NCBI GenBank assembly: GCA_016716405.1 | Contig: JADJWK010000001.1 | Span: forward strand, 62,001-126,000 | From: Candidatus Melainabacteria bacterium | GTDB taxonomy: Bacteria; Cyanobacteriota; Vampirovibrionia; Obscuribacterales; Obscuribacteraceae | Length of the DNA stretch: 64,000 nt | Direction of reading: 5' to 3' | Shown: one piece after another, positions 1-10,193 of the stretch | Position numbering within the stretch: position 1 is the first letter of the stretch | Layout of the letters: every line of letters starts with the position of its first letter | Made by a program: the position numbers and the translations under genes | Notes under the pieces: model-generated | The model's input: only the letters and a program-made list of their open reading frames with translations | Told to the model about the DNA's origin: nothing | The model's database searches: none

Positions 1-1141
1 CGAGGCCCACACCCTTTGACCGCAGGAAAAATGACACCGTCCCGAGACAGCCGAAGGTCAACAGGAAAGTGTGCCAGATACTCTGGGTGATCAGGGGCAG
101 GCCGGCGATGGCAAACCGATAGTCATTCCAGGGCACGTACCAGAGCCGCTCGAATTTGCGAAAAGCCATGGCTGCATAGACATCCGGATGCTCGAGCACT
201 CGACCTTTGATCGTCCCCAGTGCTTCAGGCAAAGTGAGTGCATCGATCTGCTCGGGTGGGTCCGGACAATCCCTGCCATCGGTGGCCAGGTCGAAGCCCC
301 GGAAAAGATTGTAGATCGGCTGACGCTGCGGAGACAGATAGACCTTGCCAGTGGCGGTCCCGGTGAAAGCAAGCCAGGGCGCAAAAAGAATCGCCACCCC
401 AAGGACAAAAGCAGCCAGCTTGAGACCCAGAGATCGCCTCTCCGAAAGAAAAGGCAGGAATGCCATGAGAAGCATGCCCGGAGCCACCAGAGGCTTGAGC
501 AGAACCGCCACGGACAGAAGCAAGCCGAGCCCGAGATAGCAGGCGATACCCTTGCTCCGTTCCTGGAGCACGAGACTAGCAAGATAAAGAGCGCCGACCT
601 CCACGAGACAGGTGAGAGGCTCGGTGAGAAATTTGCTTGTCGATACCAGGGCTGAAGGATAAAGAGCCCAGAGCAATCCACCCAGGATACCGAGAGGCAG
701 ACTTGCCGTCATTCTCCTGCAGACCGCGTAGACAAGGACAGCGGTAAGACCATGCACCAGGATCATCAGGAAGATCACCGGCTGCATATGCGTGATATCG
801 GGTCTCGCTCCGACAAGCGAATAAGCCGCCGATCCCAGTAAAGGCATCACCGGGCCATCGAGCATGATCGCGTCTTTTACTGCCCGGCACTGGGAAACCA
901 GTCGGGAGGGGTCTTTCATGAGGTCAGCGAAGGCCGCCTGCACCGCGGCGGAAGACTCGACATAATGCCCGGAATCGAATAAGCCGGCGCTGCCCAGGCT
1001 GAATCGGGTGAAGCTGACACTACCCGCCATCAGAAAGGCCAGAATGAAGATGAGAAAAGGAGCCGCCTTTTCCAGCCTGGAGCTTGCAGGCTTGTTCTGA
1101 GCCGGTATCTCCACTCTTGCTGCAGAAACGGAAAGACTCAC
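1..1141 (-). CDS. GT-C-type membrane glycosyltransferase-like protein, C-terminus beyond window
   Basis: The frame is open from a GTG at 1141 to the window edge, giving about 380 visible residues. An N-terminal membrane helix (about residues 27-45) is followed by a loop with the acidic segment LFDSGHYVES and then about seven hydrophobic helices. This is the layout of GT-C/ArnT-PMT-like enzymes that use lipid-linked sugars at the outer face of the membrane. The segment around LLWALYPSALVSTSKFLTEP matches the equivalent part of the gene ending at 3499, so the two are paralogues. The GTG overlaps the previous stop as GTGA, which indicates translational coupling. No substrate can be assigned. It could also be a membrane protein of another GT-C subgroup. 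Confidence 0.75.
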   Translation of the reverse strand, partial: MSLSVSAARVEIPAQNKPASSRLEKAAPFLIFILAFLMAGSVSFTRFSLGSAGLFDSGHYVESSAAVQAAFADLMKDPSRLVSQCRAVKDAIMLDGPVMPLLGSAAYSLVGARPDITHMQPVIFLMILVHGLTAVLVYAVCRRMTASLPLGILGGLLWALYPSALVSTSKFLTEPLTCLVEVGALYLASLVLQERSKGIACYLGLGLLLSVAVLLKPLVAPGMLLMAFLPFLSERRSLGLKLAAFVLGVAILFAPWLAFTGTATGKVYLSPQRQPIYNLFRGFDLATDGRDCPDPPEQIDALTLPEALGTIKGRVLEHPDVYAAMAFRKFERLWYVPWNDYRFAIAGLPLITQSIWHTFLLTFGCLGTVSFFLRSKGVGL

Positions 1142-3497
1142 CGGTCCGATCTCCCTATATTCTTGCTTGAAATCGAATACCAGCGCGGCTCGCATCCGAA
1201 ACCGACCACCTTGCCTGAAGCATCGAAGCCGAAAGCGTGCACCTGGTGCTTGCCCGGCATTCCCAGAAGATTGCCGGGTACTTTTATTGTCCCTTTGCCG
1301 GCAGCGATAGAGATCGAGCGAAGCACGATCGGACCTTGAGGCAGCTCGGCTGACGGCACCGGCAAGATGCCCTGGCCTGATTTCAAGATCACCACTTCGA
1401 TCTTCTCGACCCCTTGCATATTGCGAGAATCGGCTTTCAGAATCAATTCTCGGCCGTTGCCGACACCGAGCACCAGGTCATTGCCAGGCACGGAGCCCTG
1501 CGAAGAGAGAGAGAGGGACGGGGACCAGTCAGAAGGTCTCAAACACTCGACGGCATAGGAGAATGCGCCGTCTCTGGCTTCACGATCGCGCAGAGCCAGG
1601 GACTTCACTATGCCGTTTGCCAGCCAGCTCCGGCTGCGCCCCACCGGAAATACCAGACGATCGCCCATCACCGACGGTGGCGGACCCTGACTGTAGTCGA
1701 TCCAGCTAGGCGGCTGATTCTCGGATTGAAAGAGTAGATCCAGGGATCGCGAGAGCTCCACCAGCTCGTCCCTGCCGGTCACCGGTCGACCGTCGAAATC
1801 TTTCACCTGAACAGATAGAGCAATAGTCTGAAAAGGATCGACTCGAAATTCCCGGAAAACCGGCTCCGCACTCCCCGTATTCAGCTCCGCACGAGGCAGA
1901 GCCTGTCCCCCCGGCCCGGGAAAAGACCAGGACTTATAGGAAGAGTCGGATTGATCCCACTTCAGAACCTTACTTACCCGCCCGGACCGGAGCAGATCGC
2001 AGAGCATTTCCGGGGCGAGGAAATCACGCTGACCGGGAACCGGAGACTCGAGCGTCTTTACCCGGTCGGCTAGTCTGGATGGGGAAACAGGAGGAGAAAG
2101 GAGGGTGGCAAGAAACTCCGGACGCCCTATCAGACCGCCCCTTCGAAGTCCTGGGGAAGATCCAGCAAAAGAATCGGTTTCTCGACCGGGACACCGGCAG
2201 CCAGTCGGCTGAGAAGCTGGCGGGCATTCTCCACCTGCGCTCCGGCAAGCTCGTAAGAGACGAGATTGTGCCTGGCAGCCACTGCCCAGGTGACAGCCAG
2301 TACCAGGGGCACGATTGCAATCGAGAAGCGGAACGGAGTCTTCATCCCTGGAGGAAGAGATGCAATGGACAGAAGGATGCACAGAGGCACCGAACCCAGA
2401 AAGAAAAGACGGCTACCCACCAGATTCGGGAAGACATGCCAGATCTGGAAAGTCGGCAGGCATGCCACCACCATCCAGAGCCCCAGGAACAGAGCAACCC
2501 GAGAAAGGCTCGGTCTGATCACGAGCCTTACAGCAAGCGCCAGGAAGAGCACATACCAGCTGCACCGGGCCAGGGTAGTGAAAGCCTCGGCAATCGGGCG
2601 ATGCTCGTTGACACCGTAGGCTATCTTAGCCAGGGTGGACCGGTCCATAAAATTGGCGATGCCTTGTTTTATCGCGGCCATACCGCTGCCGCCATAGCCT
2701 CCCACCACGGTTCCGATAGCCAGCGTGCGAAGCGCTGCGAAGCCGCCCAGAACCATGAAAAAGGCACCGGCATAGAAAGCTCTCTGTTTGATCGAATCCG
2801 TTTTCCTCCAGGCAAGCGGTCCGCTGAGGAAAATCTCAGCAAGCACCACCGCCAGTGGCAATGTCACCGCCATCTCTTTGCAGGACAGCGCCGCAAGCTC
2901 CAGGGCAAGAGCCAGAATCAGAAGGGACATCGCCGGTCTGACGGCCTTGCGGAAATAGAAGTAAGCCAGCAGGGAAGCAAGATAGAAGAAAGTGCAATGC
3001 ACATCGACCCGTCCGATTATCCAGGCCACCGACTCCACATGCAGAGGGAAGCAAACGAAAAGAAGCATGGCAATCCAGGCGCATGTCCTTCTTCCTGTGA
3101 CCTCGAGAGCCAGGGCACCGGTGAGAAAGGCGCATCCGCCAAAGACCAGGACATTGGTCAGGTGATAACCGAAGCTGGCAAAGCCGTATAGAAGATAATC
3201 GAGACAGAAGGAGAGCGTGATTCCCGGGCGGAAGCTCGTGAGCGAATCGGTATCTCCGGTCCAGGTGCCGGTGAGAGACTTCCAGAGAAGACCGGTATCA
3301 CCGGTGGCGGCACGGTAGATATAGTCGACATGCTTGAAATCGTCCAGGAGAAATCCTGCTTTCAAGATCGGGTAATAGAGAATCAGGCTGGCGCCTGCAG
3401 CCACCAGGGCAAGAGCAATCCACAGAAGAGGCGGATTGACGCCGGCATCAGCCGTTTTTTCTACTGCTTGCTCGGATTTTACCAGGACATTCGTCAT
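1138..3497 (-). pseudogene. GT-C-type membrane protein with soluble C-terminal domain, frameshifted
   Basis: The first part (3497 to about 2140) encodes about ten membrane helices with the loop motif LLDDFKHVDY after helix 1. That is the DD-type acidic motif seen in PMT/TMTC-like GT-C proteins. This frame stops at 2130-2132 just after LPQDFEGAV. The next frame continues at once with LIGRPEFLATLLSPP and runs as a soluble, beta-rich domain to 1138, with no ATG/GTG/TTG start or ribosome site at the junction. A single base added to the C4 run at 2138-2141 (G4 on the coding strand) would join both parts into a protein of about 785 residues. I therefore read it as one frameshifted gene. Start ATG 3497 lies 1 nt after the upstream stop. 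The shift may be an assembly error. Confidence 0.6.
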
Positions 3498-3498
3498 A

Positions 3499-6167
3499 TC
3501 AGTAAATCTCGTATCCCCCGCTAATTGGAGAGGCGCTTCCCTCGAGCTCCGACACATTCAGATCGAGCTTTTGGAAAACGATGTCTGTTGCAGGCTCTTC
3601 TCCGGCAGCGCTGATCTCGATCTCGACATGCTGCTTCGCATCAAGAGCTCCAGACAGCATCACCGGGAAAGAGAAGGCAAAGCCACTGGTGCCGGGCTCG
3701 AGAGAAAGGCTGGTGGGCACCCAGGGCGACCGATATTCGACCTTGCTGTCTCTTACCACTGCCTGGACTGTGACCGGCAACTCGCAAGGCTCGGAACGGC
3801 TCGACTCGACCAGCCCGGAAACAGTGAAGATCGAAACGGGAGAAAGACCTGCTCGGGAAGAAATGGCAATCGGCAAATGTCCGGACAAGCTGCCAGCCAG
3901 CGGCCTCGCCGGCCCCAGCCTGGACCCTGACGGCGCCAGAAGCAATCTGAGGTTATAAGTCCCGGTCTGCAGACCCGGCTGTTGCGAGAGATCCCTGCTC
4001 TCGGAGATCAGACCGGGCACCGGATAACGCTCGTCGAATCGAGGATCGCTCAGACCGTCCTTCTGCTCCACTCCGTACAGACACTTGTCCCAGGAGTAAT
4101 GACAGAGTGACGGGATGATTGCCTGCTCTCGGCGCAGGATGCAGGAGCCATAAAGACGAGCCTGGCTCTGCCCGGATCGTCTCACTATATGGACTGTCAG
4201 CTTGCGCGCTCCGGTGACGCTCCCCACCGGCAGCTTGAAAGCGAACCACTGTCTCAGATCGGGCAGGCCAGCCCCGGTGGGATTGATCGCCTGACTGAAA
4301 ATAGACTCGAACTCGTGGTCGCTTCCGGACTGGACAAAAGGCATCAGGGGCAATGCCGCGCCCTCGAGCCTCTTTTCGTTGACGAAGACATCCACGAGCT
4401 GACCGGGCTCTTTCCAGCTCCGGCAATCCATGATCAGATAGCAGTCTCGCGAAGCGAGCTGCTGCTTGTCAATATGGGACAGATCGATGACCTGGGTGAT
4501 CGCCTGATTATGAGGTCCCAGGTCCACGGTCCATTCATGGGCGCGGCCGAAGGCTCGAACAGGCAGAATCGAAAGCACGAGAAAAACGAGAGCGGTCATG
4601 AAGCCCAGCCGCGTCAGACCGCGGGTGCCGCTATCTTGACCCCGGCTGTCAGGCTCGCATAGAGCCACGGCGGCAAGAAAGACCATGACACAGACGAGCT
4701 TGATGCCTAGCTCGACAAAAAAGGCAGCCTGAAATGACGTAATCACCGGGATTGCTCTGAGATAGCCGATGAAATCTCCCTGCATCACGACAAAAAGCAC
4801 CCCCAGCAAAAGGACCACCGGAGCCTGGCCTCGCCGCATCAGACGGCCGAGTAGATAGAGACCGGCAGCCGAGAATATCAGGACGGCGGGCATGGCTGTC
4901 ACACCGTATCGACCCAGGGTGCTGAACATGAAATAGCCGGCGTGCACCAGGACCACGCCCAGAGCCAGCACACGCCCCCGGGCGCTTCCCCGGGAGGCTC
5001 CCAGCCCCAGAGCCGACCCGATGAGGGCGAGATAGAGGAGGGCCTGGTGGAAAATCACCTGCTGGCCCGCAGAAATACTGCCGATGGATTTTTTGAAATC
5101 ATTCCAGGGAAATGCCAGAAGCCGGCACGGCTTCTCGAGAGCCGTCAGCCCTATGTCCACGGGACGCTGCATTACCCGGGTGGCAAGGACTCCGGCAGCA
5201 GCAGGACCGTCGAGCCCGGCAAAGCTCATAAATGGATAAGCCAGCCAACCGGAGGTATCCGGATTAGTGCCCACAACCAGGTTATAGAGACCTTTCCGGT
5301 CTTGCAAGAGACTGGACTGACCGAGGGTGAGTTTTTGTAGCGCCATCACCGGCGCCACCATCAAAGCGATTCCAATAACCATCAAGACCAGGGACCGACG
5401 CGTGAAAACATCCGACAATCGCATCATCATAATGCCGGTAAAAGCAAGCCCGACCAGCACCAGGGCCGGTCTGGTCAGCTCCAGGGCTGCCAGGGACACA
5501 CCCAGAGCCAGAGCCAGTTTCCATCGTCTACAGGCAATCACCTCGATGCCTAGATAGAGGGCGAGACTGACGAAGAAGCAGGTGAGGGATTCACTGAGAA
5601 GACGCGCCGAGTTGACGATGAAACCAGGATAAATACCGGCAGAACCGCTGCCGCCAGGCCGATCCGGTGACAATCGAAACAACGCCGGGCGGCAAGCCCG
5701 ACAAATACGCAAGTGAGGGCCGAGATCATGCATTGAAAGAGAATAGCGGCGCTGAAATCGCTGCCCACCGGCTGAGCGAAGAGCTTCTGCCCGGTGACCA
5801 GAAAGAGAGGATAAACGACCCCGGACTGGGAGACCATCTCTTTCAGCGGCTCATAGACAGCGCTGTCGTAGCTCCCGCTGCCTGAAACGACCTTGATTAT
5901 GTCTCCGGCCATATCCGGCGGCGCCTGGAGAAAACCTGCCAGAGCCGAGGCGCTCCGGGCATACTCGGCAGCATCCAGGGCATACCGGTAATCCGGACCG
6001 GTCTCGAGATACGCGAAGCCGGCGCGCAGACCGAGAGCCAGACAGAAGACAGCCGCACAGGCGATGAACAGCGCCAGCCCGCGGCGCTCCGGACGCAATA
6101 CGTCGCGCCTGATCCCCAGGGCCTCCCTGAAGTCCGGACGGACACTGGTTCGCGGTCCCCCAGTCAC
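3499..6167 (-). pseudogene. GT-C-type membrane protein with C-terminal soluble domain, frameshifted
   Basis: This is the first gene of the minus-strand operon, starting at GTG 6167. The N-terminal 180 residues carry helix 1 and the loop motif YALDAAEYARSA, an acidic GT-C-like loop. That frame loses sense after GLAAAVL near 5640. The adjacent frame then continues as YPGFIVNSARLLSESLTCFF, matching the paralogue that starts at 1141 (LYPSALVSTSKFLTEP), and runs to 3499. The joined product would be about 889 residues: roughly ten helices and a 330-residue extracytoplasmic domain at the C-terminus. One base is missing, or two are extra, near 5636-5645. Function: probably transfer of a sugar from a polyprenyl carrier. 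The acceptor is unknown. Confidence 0.6.
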
Positions 6168-6273
6168 TTACGCCCATCTCCCTTGAGTTTAGAACCTGTC
6201 AAGTGTATCGCACACCGCCTGCCCCCCGGGCCTCCAATGAGCGCACGTAAATACTTAAAAGAAATAAAGCCCG

Positions 6274-6306
6274 TGTGCCTGCCGGTCCCCATGACCGACA
6301 GGCACA
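6274..6306. promoter_or_regulatory. Long inverted repeat between divergent operons
   Basis: TGTGCCTG and CAGGCACA enclose CGGTC and GACCG, with a single mismatch and a 5-nt loop. This makes a 14-position stem with 13 pairs. It sits in the 296-bp region between the GT-C operon (minus) and the transketolase operon (plus), so both promoters must lie close by. It could be an operator or a transcript hairpin. On the minus strand it is followed by a T-rich stretch (GGGCTTTATTTCTTTT), so attenuation of the GT-C operon is possible. No promoter pair is convincing on either strand. Confidence 0.45.
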
Positions 6307-6463
6307 GTGTGTTACGGGCCGGATGCAGACGATCCCCACCGAAAACACCTATACATATTGATAAAACCCCTCCAACCTGCACCCTGCTGCTCCGGGGTCG
6401 TGCGGTATGCTTGACAGGTTGGCAGGTTCTTCAGCAGTGTGGACCCTGGAGTCGAGGCGCCGG

Positions 6464-7327
6464 ATGAGCGAGAAAATTTCTACTGGTCTCAAATCGCTTG
6501 GTGGAACCGGCAAGAAAGCTTCCGGGAAGCGACCCGACAATAAAGAAGCGGCTGTCAGGCTTCGCGAGCTGGTCCTCACCATGTCCAAGAAGGCCAATGT
6601 CGGGCATATAGGCTCGGCCCTCAGCGTCGTGGACATGCTCTGGGCTCTTTATGGCAATGTGCTCCATGTCCCATCAGCCAAGCACCCTGACCGGGATCGC
6701 TTCGTCCTGGCGAAAGGTCATGCAGCCCTGGCTTTCTACTGCTGCCTGCATCTCAAAGGTTTGATCAGCGAGGAGACCCTCTCTACTTATTGCGGCGATG
6801 GCAGCGCTCTCGGGGTGCATCCCGAGCATGCCTTCGAATGGGTGGACTTCGCCACCGGCTCTTTAGGGCAGGGACTCACCAATGGTGTCGGAGCGGCTCT
6901 GGCAGCACGCCTGCAAAATTCCTCCCGCCGGGTCTTCGTGCTCATGAGCGACGCCGAAGCAAACGAGGGCTCGGTCTGGGAAGCTATTATGTTCGCCGCC
7001 CACCACCGCCTGGCCAATCTCACCGTGCTGGTGGACCTGAACGGACAGCAGGCCCTGGGCTATACGAAAGATGTCCTGGACCTCTCCCCTCTATCCTCCA
7101 AGTTCCGGTCTTTCGGTTGGGACGCTTATGACGTGGACGGTCACAACATCGAGGAGATGGTCCAGGTCATGGAGAATCTCGATTTCCAGACAGGCCGTCC
7201 TCATGTGCTGGTTGCCCACACTACCTTCGGCAAAGGGGTCTCTTTCATGGAGAACCAGATCAAGTGGCACTACCTGCCGCTTTCAGACGAAGAGTACGAA
7301 CAGTCCATGGCGGAGGTCAGGGGATAA
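6464..7327 (+). CDS. Transketolase-like protein, N-terminal (thiamine-diphosphate) subunit
   Basis: This is the N-terminal half of a transketolase as a separate polypeptide. It shows the TPP-binding elements of the family: GHIGSALSVVDMLWALY near residue 47, KGHAAL, the GSLGQGL segment, and the GDAEANEG-equivalent MSDAEANEGSVWE that binds Mg-TPP. Two-subunit transketolases of this kind either serve the pentose-phosphate pathway or, inside polysaccharide clusters, make unusual sugars. I chose ATG 6464, where family similarity begins. An upstream in-frame ATG at 6407 would add a tail that looks non-coding. The C-terminal subunit follows with a TAATG overlap, so the two are made together. Confidence 0.88.
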   Translation: MSEKISTGLKSLGGTGKKASGKRPDNKEAAVRLRELVLTMSKKANVGHIGSALSVVDMLWALYGNVLHVPSAKHPDRDRFVLAKGHAALAFYCCLHLKGLISEETLSTYCGDGSALGVHPEHAFEWVDFATGSLGQGLTNGVGAALAARLQNSSRRVFVLMSDAEANEGSVWEAIMFAAHHRLANLTVLVDLNGQQALGYTKDVLDLSPLSSKFRSFGWDAYDVDGHNIEEMVQVMENLDFQTGRPHVLVAHTTFGKGVSFMENQIKWHYLPLSDEEYEQSMAEVRG

Positions 7328-8256
7328 TGCGGGGGGCCTTTGCCAGAAAGCTCTCGGAGCTCGCCGACAACGACCGGCGTATCTGCCTTCTCACCGGCGA
7401 TCTGGGGTTCATGGCCCTGGAGCCCTTCTCCGAAAGACACCCGGACCGTTTCTTCAACATGGGAGCCGCCGAGCAGAACATGGTCGGAGTCGCCACCGGG
7501 CTGGCTGAAGCCGGCTTCATTCCTTTCGTCTATTCCATCGTCACTTTCGCCACCCTGCGCCCTTATGAGTTCATCCGAAACGGCGCCATCCTCAATCATC
7601 TGCCGGTCCGCATAGTCGGCGTCGGAGGCGGCTTCGAGTACGGTCATAACGGCGCCACTCATTATGGTCTCGAGGATGTCGGCATCATGCGGATCCAGCC
7701 CGGTATGACCGTCATCGCTCCGGCTGATTCCAGGCAGACCGAGACGGCGCTAAATGCTACCTGGGATATGGAAGGCCCTGTCTATTACCGCCTTGGAAAG
7801 AACGACAAGCCGATAGTGCCGGGCCTCGAGGGCGATTTCGATCTCGGAAGAGCCCAGCTCGTCAAAGACGGCAAAGACCTGCTCTTCATCACCATGGGCG
7901 CGATCTCCTACGATGTCGCCCATGCCGTAGAGACTCTCGAGAAAGAAGGTCTCTCCTGCGCGCATCTTGTCGTCGCCAGTATCAACCCGGCTCCAATAAG
8001 CGATCTCGTCGCTCAGATGAGACGATTCCGGACGGTGCTCACCGTGGAGGCTCATTATGTCTCGGGCGGTCTCGGCTCCCTGGTCTGTGAAGTGGCTGCC
8101 GAGAACAATCTAGACACCAGAGTGATCCGCAACGCCCTGCGCCTTTCCCCGGACGGTCTCACAGGCTCTCAAGACTATCTCCACGACAAATATGGAATCA
8201 GCAACGAGAAAATCATCGCAAAGGCCAGGGAGGCGCTAGCGGCGACAGCAGGGTGA
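7327..8256 (+). CDS. Transketolase-like protein, C-terminal subunit
   Basis: This is the pyrimidine-binding plus C-terminal half of a transketolase (309 residues). It carries the GAAEQNMVGVATGLAEAG segment with the glutamate that activates the cofactor, and FEYGHNGATHYGLEDVGIMR, typical of the split-subunit family. Start ATG 7327 overlaps the stop of the N-terminal subunit by one base. With the preceding gene it forms a heteromeric enzyme moving a two-carbon unit between sugars. Its place upstream of a glycosyltransferase, a sulfotransferase and an epimerase suggests work on a surface sugar rather than only central metabolism; that is inference. Confidence 0.88.
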   Translation: MRGAFARKLSELADNDRRICLLTGDLGFMALEPFSERHPDRFFNMGAAEQNMVGVATGLAEAGFIPFVYSIVTFATLRPYEFIRNGAILNHLPVRIVGVGGGFEYGHNGATHYGLEDVGIMRIQPGMTVIAPADSRQTETALNATWDMEGPVYYRLGKNDKPIVPGLEGDFDLGRAQLVKDGKDLLFITMGAISYDVAHAVETLEKEGLSCAHLVVASINPAPISDLVAQMRRFRTVLTVEAHYVSGGLGSLVCEVAAENNLDTRVIRNALRLSPDGLTGSQDYLHDKYGISNEKIIAKAREALAATAG

Positions 8257-8945
8257 ACACATCGCTTGTATCGGTGGTGCTTCCGGTCTATAACCAGGAA
8301 GACCATATCAGAGAAATAGTCGAGGAATACGAAAAGGTGCTGGAGCGCCTTCCGATACCTTACGAGCTCATTCTGGTGACCAATGCCTGCCGGGACCGCT
8401 CCCCGGAGATCTGCAGCGAGCTTTCGGAGACTCTGCCATCGGTTCGCTGGACAGATATAAAAAAGGGCGGCTGGGGTCTTGCCGTCAAGCACGGACTGAG
8501 AGAAAGCAAAGGCGATCTGCTCTGTTATACGAACTCCGCCCGCACCAGCCCCGAGATTCTCTCTCTGACGCTTCTCTACGCAGTCGCTTATCCCGATGTC
8601 GTGGTCAAAGCGAATCGCAAGATCAGAGACAGCTGGCGGCGGCGCCTGGGCTCCCTTCTCTACAATCTCGAGTGCCGAGCCCTTTTCGATCTACCGACCT
8701 GGGACATAAACGGCACCCCCAAGATTTTTCCCCGGCACTTCGCCAAGCTGCTCGAGCTGGAAAGCGAAAACGATCTGATTGACGCCGAGTTCAATATGAT
8801 CTGCCGCAAAGAAGGCTATCCGATAATCGAGGTTCCGGTCCTCTCCACCCAGCGCCATGGCGGCAAGTCCACCACCAATTACAATTCAGCGGTAAAAATG
8901 TATTACGGCGTCTACGAACTGTGGAGGCGGACGAAAGGCAAGTGA
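8253..8945 (+). CDS. Family 2 glycosyltransferase
   Basis: The 230-residue cytosolic protein opens with SVVLPVYNQEDHIREIVEEY, the first beta strand and helix of GT-A family 2 enzymes. The usual acidic DGS motif is replaced by TNACRDRSPE. The second acidic position (DADLQ-like) reads YTNSARTSPE, so the metal-binding aspartates look non-canonical. Later parts (GGWGLAVKHGL, ETQRHGGKST-like end) fit the dolichol-phosphate-sugar synthase branch. GTG 8253 overlaps the previous stop (GTGA). It probably transfers or activates a sugar for the same surface product as its neighbours. Loss of the acidic motif leaves catalysis uncertain. Confidence 0.75.
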   Translation: MNTSLVSVVLPVYNQEDHIREIVEEYEKVLERLPIPYELILVTNACRDRSPEICSELSETLPSVRWTDIKKGGWGLAVKHGLRESKGDLLCYTNSARTSPEILSLTLLYAVAYPDVVVKANRKIRDSWRRRLGSLLYNLECRALFDLPTWDINGTPKIFPRHFAKLLELESENDLIDAEFNMICRKEGYPIIEVPVLSTQRHGGKSTTNYNSAVKMYYGVYELWRRTKGK

Positions 8946-10193
8946 CGGATCTCACAGCCACCACGTCTCAGACCCCTTCCGCCGACGCCCTCGAATCGAT
9001 CTGGTCGCGCCACCATGCCCAGTGGCGGGATCCGGCCCAGGTCACCAGCCACTGGGAACAGGCAGGCAGCACCGACCCGGGTTTATTAGAGTTCCAGGCT
9101 GACAGCAATATCTTCGCTCTTTTAGAGCGCCTGGATATCACTCTTCTGATTACCAGGGAATACGAGCACCTGCTCATGGCTCTCAGTGTCGTGGACGGCT
9201 CCCCCCTGATCACCTATTTCAACATGCCCCACCCATCGGGTCTGGCTGTGGATCGCGAGCAAGGCATAGTCTATGTGGCCAGCACCCGCAATCCGAATCA
9301 GGTCTTCGAGCTCATGCCGGTGCGCGATCGTCTCTCCAGGCTGGATGTCGACAGCTGGATGTCGCAAGATGGAAAACAGCGAGAATACAGCAGTCACAGG
9401 AGCGCTCCTGCCTGTGGCATCCAGGTTCTACGCCGGCTGCTTCTATATGCACGACCTGGCTGTGATCGACGGGGCACTCTATGCCAATTCGGTGGGCCAG
9501 AATGCCGTGGTCGAGCTCGAGCCCCGGGGTCGCAGCCGCAAAGCCTGGTGGCCTGCCTGTATCGAGCAGGATGGCGAGCCGGTGTTCGGTCGCAATCATA
9601 TACAGCTCAACTCAATCGCTCCCGGCGCCTCCATCGAGACCTCCTTTTTCTCCGCCTCCTCCACCGCCATAGAAGAGCTCAGACCAGGCGACCCGGACTA
9701 TCCGGTGGACCGCAGGGGAGTGATCTTCGATGGGGCAACAAGAGAAGTGATCGTCGAAGGCCTGACAAGACCTCATTCTGCCAGGCTCTACAAAGGCAGG
9801 ATCTATGTCGACAACAGCGGCTACGGCGAGCTGGGAGCCGGCGAATCCGGGCGTCTCGAGGTGATCGCCAGACTGCCGGGCTGGACCCGGGGTCTGTCGA
9901 TCACGCAAGGAATCGCCTTTGTCGGCACTTCAAGAGTGATTCCGCGCTTTTCCCAGTACGCTCCCGGTCTCGATGTAAACAAGAGTGTTTGCGGAATCCA
10001 TGCTGTTGATCTAGAATCTGGCGATATTCTGGGCAGCCTCACCTGGCCGCGCGGCAACCAGATCTTCGCCATCGAGTGGCTACCGGGCTCTTTCAGCCGC
10101 GGCTTCCCCTTTGCCGACAAGAGGCGAGAAGAAGAAGAGAAATTATTGTTCTATACATATATAACAACACCGAAAGGAGTAGTCGATGAGTAA
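8942..10193 (+). pseudogene. TIGR03032/DUF4915-like beta-propeller protein, frameshifted
   Basis: The first frame starts at GTG 8942 (GTGA overlap with the glycosyltransferase) and is good to about residue 145 (SRLDVDSWMSQDG). The next frame then takes over with ALLPVASRFYAGCFYMHDLA and runs to 10193. The second part has the hallmarks of this family: RNHIQLNSIAPG, GLTRPHSARLYKGRIYV, NSGYGELG, LPGWTRGLS and CGIHAVDLESGDILG. The joined product is about 416 residues. The change needs one base removed (or two added) around 9370-9395. The family's biochemical role is not established; members often sit in glycan or TPR-sulfotransferase loci. It overlaps the next gene by 8 nt. Confidence 0.7.

Noticed and set aside
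5897..6177. Overlapping minus-strand frames at the start of the GT-C operon
   Set aside because: They are other-frame shadows of the first GT-C gene, whose membrane helices lie in the frame starting at 6167.
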